NCBI GenBank assembly: GCA_028277985.1
Contig: JANQFG010000218.1
Span: forward strand, 1-63,284
Direction of reading: 5' to 3'
Length of the DNA: 63,284 nucleotides
Origin: a bacterium
GTDB taxonomy: Bacteria > Desulfobacterota > DSWW01
The translations under genes and the position numbers were made by a program. The stretch's first letter is position 1. Each line of letters begins with the position of its first letter. This document shows, in pieces, positions 60,142 to 63,284 of the stretch. A model generated the notes under the pieces. The model had not been told where the DNA came from. It worked only from the letters and a program-made list of their open reading frames with translations, and made no database searches.

Positions 60142-62637
60142 TCAACCGATACCCTGAACGGTTCGCTGGATGATGTTGTCCTGGGTCTTGCGGCTGATGT
60201 CCACGAAGTGCGCGCTGTATCCCGCCACCCGCACGATGAGCTCGGAGTACCTTTCCGGATCCTTCTGGGCGGAGCGAAGCGTCTCATCCGACACCACGTT
60301 GAACTGCACGTGATCGATGCCCAGGTCGGCCCAGGTTCGCATGTACGCCTTCCAGAGCTGGTAGCCCGCTTCTCCGGCGAGCTGGGTGGGCGAGAGCCGC
60401 TGGTTCAACAGAAAGGCCCTGCCGTCGGTCACGTGGTCGATCTTCCCGCAGGATTTGAGAACCGCGGTGGGCCCCTTCTTGTCCAGGCCCGGCCCGGGCG
60501 ATATGCCTCCGTCGTACAAGGCATCCCCAAGCCGGCGGCCGTTGGGCAGGGCACCGACGATGTTTGCGTAGTGGATGTTGCCGCTCACGTTCTCCGGCAG
60601 GATGGGCCAGCTGTTGCCGCTGGGGCACTTGAGCACGCGCGAGAAACGTGCGCACTCGCGCAGGCAACGGATCATCACGTCATCCACATAGTCGTCGTCG
60701 TTGCCCCACTTGGGTGCATTTCGCACGAAGTCGAGGCGCATCTGCTCCTGGCCTTCCCAGTTGGTCTCGAGGGCGTTGACGAGCTGCTCCATGGTGTATT
60801 TCTTCTCGTCGAAGACCAGCTTCTTCACCGCTGCCAGGCCGTCGGCATTTTCCACCCAGGTGAAGGCAGTGATCCAGCAGTTGCCTCGCTCCCCTTCCGG
60901 GCTGCAGATGTCGAGGCCTGATTCCACGGAACGTTCCGAGATGGCGGAAAGGAAGGGCCTTCCGTAGAACTCGCGGTCCTTGTACCGGCCGAGGTTGACC
61001 GTCCGGACCAGGGTGCTGAAGAGCCATTCCATCTGCTGGACCCATGCCTGGAAGAGCTCTTCGAAATCGGTGAAGGTCCTCGCGTCTCCGCTCTTCGGTC
61101 CCATCTGCATGTTGACCACGTGATCGTACCCGTTGTGCAGGGCGTACTCGATGATCTTGGCACAGTTGGCCGTTGCCGACGCCATACGCATGGGCTGCTG
61201 CCCATGCTTGGTAGGCGGACAGGGTGACATGCAGGCCTGGTTCACCCAGAGCCTCGCCTCCTCGATCGGATGGCCGTGCCAGTGCATGGCGTTCGCCACC
61301 ATGATCGGGTCGTGCCGGATGTTCGGATAGCCGAGCCCCTGGCGAATGCATTCGAAACACTCCCGCATCACCTCTTCCTTGACCTTCGGGTGCCACCGGA
61401 AGCTCAGCGTGGGATTGGCCACCCGGACGAGCCTGGCCGCCTGCATCAGTGCGACGGTCATCTCGTTGCAGGCATCGGAGCCGTCCGGCTTGACCCCACC
61501 GATAGTCCAGACCCACGTCCCGGTGATTCCCTGCAACCCCTCGCGGGCCCACCTGGGACCGAAACCGCCCACCTCATAGGTGCGGATCATGAACTCCCCG
61601 ATCAGGTCGAGGGCCTCCTCCCGGGTGATGTTCTTCTCTATGTTCACATCCCTTTCATAGTACGGTCCATGGTAGTAGTCGGGCCGGGAGGGCCAGGCTC
61701 CCTCGTGAGCTTCGAGGCGGGAGAGTATCTGGACAAAGAAGTCGTACTGAAGGGATTCCTGCAGGTTGCGCGGGGTCTTTGCCGGAACCCGCTCACAGGT
61801 TTCGGCCACCCGGAGCAGCTCTTCTCTTCGCTTCGGGTCACTTTCAAAGTTCTCCGCAATGATCCGCGTCAGCCTTGCATATCTCCCGGCAAAACGAATG
61901 GCCGCCTCCAGAACCAGCTTCATCGCCTCCCAGTTCTGGATCCGGTCGTACAGAGAAAGGATCTCCGGTCCTGGAACACCGATGGTCTTCTCCTCGGCCT
62001 TCTCGATCGCCTGGTCGATCTCCTCCAGGATGTCTTCAAAGGCCCTCTTGCCGGTCATGAAGAACTCGTAGTTCTTGTTCGAGTAGCCGTAGGCCGAAGT
62101 GGGCGCGCCCCAGCCGATGGCGCCGCTCATGAACTTGACCGCATCCTCCGGGTCGAGCACTCTGGCGACCTTGTCCACGGCCGTCTGGCCGGCCCAGTAC
62201 TCGTTCAGCTCCGCAACCTTCTTGAGGGACTCCTCCTCCGGTTCCTCGTGGATGCCGGGCTCGTTGTAAGCCTCCTCGTTCACCATGCTGGCGCCGTCGA
62301 TACGCCACGCGATGGTGTGGGGAAGGCTCCCCATGTAACCCACGAGCTGGGCCTGATCGGTGATGAAGATCGTGATGTTGTCGAGCACGTGGGCAAGCGC
62401 CTTGGCCCGACGGAGCATGACTGGATCGTATTTCCAGAATCTCCACATATCCGTGAAGAGCGTGGGCATCTCGAGGTCCAGCTTGATCCCCGGTGCGTAG
62501 TTCCCCCCCAGGGCGCCCTTCTTCCATACCGCCTTGCGCAGATAATCGAGACGCTTCGAGCGCTTCTTCTCGGCTACCCACCACCACTCATGCTTCTCTA
62601 CATAGTCGCTCAGTGCTTTTTGCGCCGGTTCCGCCAT
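60142..62637 (-). CDS. Fumarate-adding glycyl radical enzyme (X-succinate synthase), catalytic subunit
   Basis: This 831-residue protein has the glycyl radical loop VRVAGYSAHF (Gly 806, codon at 60222..60220) and the active-site Cys 469 in NQACMSPCP (codon at 61233..61231). It also has long blocks typical of this family: MRMASATANCAKIIEYALHNGY, YDGGISPGPGLDKKGPTAVLKSCGKIDH and SPTQLAGEAGYQLWKAYMRTWADLG. The family includes benzylsuccinate, naphthylmethylsuccinate and alkylsuccinate synthases, which add a C-H bond to fumarate by radical chemistry. The ATG at 62637 with GAGGAGGC was chosen over one 6 codons upstream. The substrate is not determinable from the sequence; the activase is absent here. 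Confidence 0.93.
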   Translation of the reverse strand: MAEPAQKALSDYVEKHEWWWVAEKKRSKRLDYLRKAVWKKGALGGNYAPGIKLDLEMPTLFTDMWRFWKYDPVMLRRAKALAHVLDNITIFITDQAQLVGYMGSLPHTIAWRIDGASMVNEEAYNEPGIHEEPEEESLKKVAELNEYWAGQTAVDKVARVLDPEDAVKFMSGAIGWGAPTSAYGYSNKNYEFFMTGKRAFEDILEEIDQAIEKAEEKTIGVPGPEILSLYDRIQNWEAMKLVLEAAIRFAGRYARLTRIIAENFESDPKRREELLRVAETCERVPAKTPRNLQESLQYDFFVQILSRLEAHEGAWPSRPDYYHGPYYERDVNIEKNITREEALDLIGEFMIRTYEVGGFGPRWAREGLQGITGTWVWTIGGVKPDGSDACNEMTVALMQAARLVRVANPTLSFRWHPKVKEEVMRECFECIRQGLGYPNIRHDPIMVANAMHWHGHPIEEARLWVNQACMSPCPPTKHGQQPMRMASATANCAKIIEYALHNGYDHVVNMQMGPKSGDARTFTDFEELFQAWVQQMEWLFSTLVRTVNLGRYKDREFYGRPFLSAISERSVESGLDICSPEGERGNCWITAFTWVENADGLAAVKKLVFDEKKYTMEQLVNALETNWEGQEQMRLDFVRNAPKWGNDDDYVDDVMIRCLRECARFSRVLKCPSGNSWPILPENVSGNIHYANIVGALPNGRRLGDALYDGGISPGPGLDKKGPTAVLKSCGKIDHVTDGRAFLLNQRLSPTQLAGEAGYQLWKAYMRTWADLGIDHVQFNVVSDETLRSAQKDPERYSELIVRVAGYSAHFVDISRKTQDNIIQRTVQGIG

Positions 62638-62696
62638 GGTTGCCTCCTCGTTCATATGGGTCGAGAGCTGATCGGAAATCCTCTTTCATCCGGGGT

Positions 62697-62864
62697 TCAG
62701 GACTTCTTCTGGAAGTCAGGACAGTCGCCGGCTTCCCGTTCCGCATCCACAGGCTTGGCTTTGTAGTAGGCCTGCCTGGGGTCCACAACACGGCGGACGC
62801 AGTCCCCCTTGTCAGGGTTCTCGTCCATCTGGAAGAACTGTCTGCATTCATTGCATGTAGCCAT
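62697..62864 (-). CDS. Small (gamma) Fe-S subunit of the fumarate-adding enzyme
   Basis: This encodes 55 residues: MATCNECRQFFQMDENPDKG, then DCVRRVVDPRQAYYKAKPVD and REAGDCPDFQKKS. Cys 4, 7, 22 and 48 match the C-x-x-C...C...C set that binds one 4Fe-4S cluster in BssC-type gamma subunits, and the end CPDFQKK is a family hallmark. It is first in the operon, directly before the catalytic subunit gene, as in bssC-bssA-bssB. A strong GGAGGGG site precedes the ATG. It is easily missed by length. Confidence 0.88.
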   Translation of the reverse strand: MATCNECRQFFQMDENPDKGDCVRRVVDPRQAYYKAKPVDAEREAGDCPDFQKKS

Positions 62865-62935
62865 GGGAATCCCCTCCTTTCTCCCTTGATTGCTTACAGA
62901 CCCTGAAGAGGGCCGTTTTCACGAGACAAGGAATG

Positions 62936-62950
62936 GCAAGAACGGTGCCA
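62936..62950 (-). promoter_or_regulatory. Sigma-54 (-24/-12) promoter of the radical-enzyme operon
   Basis: On the minus strand TGGCAC (62950..62945), five bases CGTTC, then TTGC (62939..62936). This equals the consensus TGGCAC-N5-TTGC. The start would be near 62924, about 60 bases ahead of the gamma-subunit ATG at 62864. An enhancer-binding activator would be required; none is encoded in the window. Confidence 0.75.
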
Positions 62951-62970
62951 GAGGCCCGCGGTACACCTAA

Positions 62971-62993
62971 CTATATGATTTTGCTGCATATAG
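62971..62993. promoter_or_regulatory. Palindrome upstream of the -24 box
   Basis: CTATATG (62971-62977) and CATATAG (62987-62993) are perfect 7-base arms with a 9-base spacer, about 20 bases upstream of the -24 box on the minus strand. It is a possible regulator site; enhancers of sigma-54 promoters usually sit further away, so a repressor or IHF-like role is also possible. Confidence 0.45.
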
Positions 62994-63036
62994 TGGAGAA
63001 GGGGGAAAGGAAGCGGGAACGTTCATCCCACCTGTC

Positions 63037-63157
63037 TGGGTCACAATGTCCCAATCGGATGCGGAATTTCGGCGGAAATGTCCATATTTTACAAGCGGAT
63101 ACGGGCCACAGGCAGGAATGGGTCACAATATCCCAGAAATTCGGTAGATGGGTCACA
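63037..63157. mobile_element. IS21-like terminal repeat remnant
   Basis: TGGGTCACAATGTCCCA (63037-63053) and TGGGTCACAATATCCCA (63119-63135) differ at one base, with a partial third copy TGGGTCACA (63149-63157). Between the first two lies TTCGGCGGAAATGTCCA-type sequence. Multiple terminal repeats of this sort are typical of IS21-family ends. No istA or istB gene is in the window, so only an end or a relic is present. Confidence 0.45.
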
Positions 63158-63191
63158 TCGAACCACACCCACGAGCCAATGCCTCACGGTT

Positions 63192-63284
63192 CGGGGACAG
63201 CCACTTATCTCCAGGGAGATCGGGGACAGCCACTTATCTCCAGGGAGATCGGGGACAGCCACTTATCTCCAGGGAGATCGGGGA
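63192..63284 (+). repeat. 29-bp tandem repeat at the window edge
   Basis: The unit CGGGGACAGCCACTTATCTC followed by CAGGGAGAT is repeated three times exactly (63192-63220, 63221-63249, 63250-63278), and a fourth copy starts at 63279 and is cut by the end of the window. There is no spacer between units, so it is not a CRISPR. The GGGGACAGCCACTTATC core resembles REP-type elements. Confidence 0.75.

Larger units (their letters stand above)
62865..63284. other. 420-base region upstream of the radical-enzyme operon
   Basis: No convincing gene was found; the 65-residue frame on the minus strand follows the IS-like repeats and is probably a shadow. The region holds a sigma-54 promoter, a palindrome, IS21-like terminal repeats and a tandem repeat running to the edge of the window, each listed separately. 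Confidence 0.6.

Noticed and set aside
61270..62766. A 498-residue plus-strand frame opposite the radical-enzyme gene
   Set aside because: It is a shadow frame without motifs; the minus strand has the glycyl radical and Cys motifs.
62971..63168. A 65-residue minus-strand frame over the IS-like repeats
   Set aside because: It spans repeat sequence, has no ribosome binding site and shows no similarity to a transposase.
63192..63284. CRISPR array
   Set aside because: The repeats are directly adjacent with no spacers, and no cas gene is present.

Overview
The window looks like a chromosomal segment of an anaerobic bacterium, most likely a member of the Desulfobacterota (former Deltaproteobacteria). 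The reasons are a fumarate-adding glycyl radical enzyme operon with a sigma-54 promoter, a ferredoxin-like Fe-S protein, radical SAM and PHP-glycosyltransferase genes, and strong GGAGG-type ribosome binding sites. This assignment is inferred from gene content; no taxonomic marker in the window proves it. No tRNA, rRNA or CRISPR array was found. The last bases lie inside a tandem repeat, which suggests an assembly break there.

Region 1 (1 to about 10,050, with traces to about 14,490) reads like a decayed integron cassette array without its integrase. It holds many small unrelated genes: DUF6933, SnoaL-like, SET, two methyltransferases, GNATs, DUF3795 and LysE. They are separated by attC-like sites whose R'' box often contains the stop codon of the gene before it. 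Six toxin-antitoxin loci (brnT partial, brnTA, vapBC, higBA, mazEF, abrB-PIN) plus a relE remnant lie in the first 7.8 kb. The five complete loci each have a visible promoter, and four of those carry an inverted-repeat operator candidate. HigB has an amber codon at position 11, and the relE fragment begins directly at an attC edge.

Region 2 (about 10 to 25.4 kb, + strand) carries accessory enzymes: a flavodoxin-fold reductase, an amidohydrolase, a DUF1772 membrane protein, a DUF2161 nuclease-like protein, RsgA, a small DMT transporter, an orphan PstS-like lipoprotein, a MalT-type LuxR regulator next to a zinc-type oxidoreductase, a duplicated C_GCAxxG_C_C protein, another methyltransferase, a lipase-like hydrolase, a GFA protein and a GNAT.

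Region 3 (25.4 to 50.2 kb) looks like ordinary chromosome. On the minus strand it has a NimA-like flavoprotein, two lipoproteins, a radical SAM protein, a PHP-GT4 fusion and a VanZ protein. On the plus strand it has alkaline phosphatase, enoyl-CoA hydratase/isomerase and an FAD oxidoreductase. Next come an orphan PAS histidine kinase and an Nramp-like transporter without the canonical metal motifs. Last are a BamA/TamA-type barrel with tamB, gpmA and an M17 aminopeptidase.

Region 4 (50.2 to 63.3 kb) has a plus-strand group: CMD protein, Fe-S protein, SDR, a 36-residue ribosomal protein THX that is easy to miss, GT2, alpha/beta hydrolase, amidase and PlsC-type acyltransferase. It converges on a minus-strand operon of gamma subunit, catalytic glycyl radical subunit, beta subunit and acyl-CoA ligase, in the same order as bssC-bssA-bssB. 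A near-perfect -24/-12 promoter precedes the operon. The expected product is a substituted succinate made by adding a hydrocarbon or aromatic substrate to fumarate, which the ligase could then activate with CoA. The activating enzyme is not in the window. Upstream lie IS21-like terminal repeats and a 29-bp tandem repeat.
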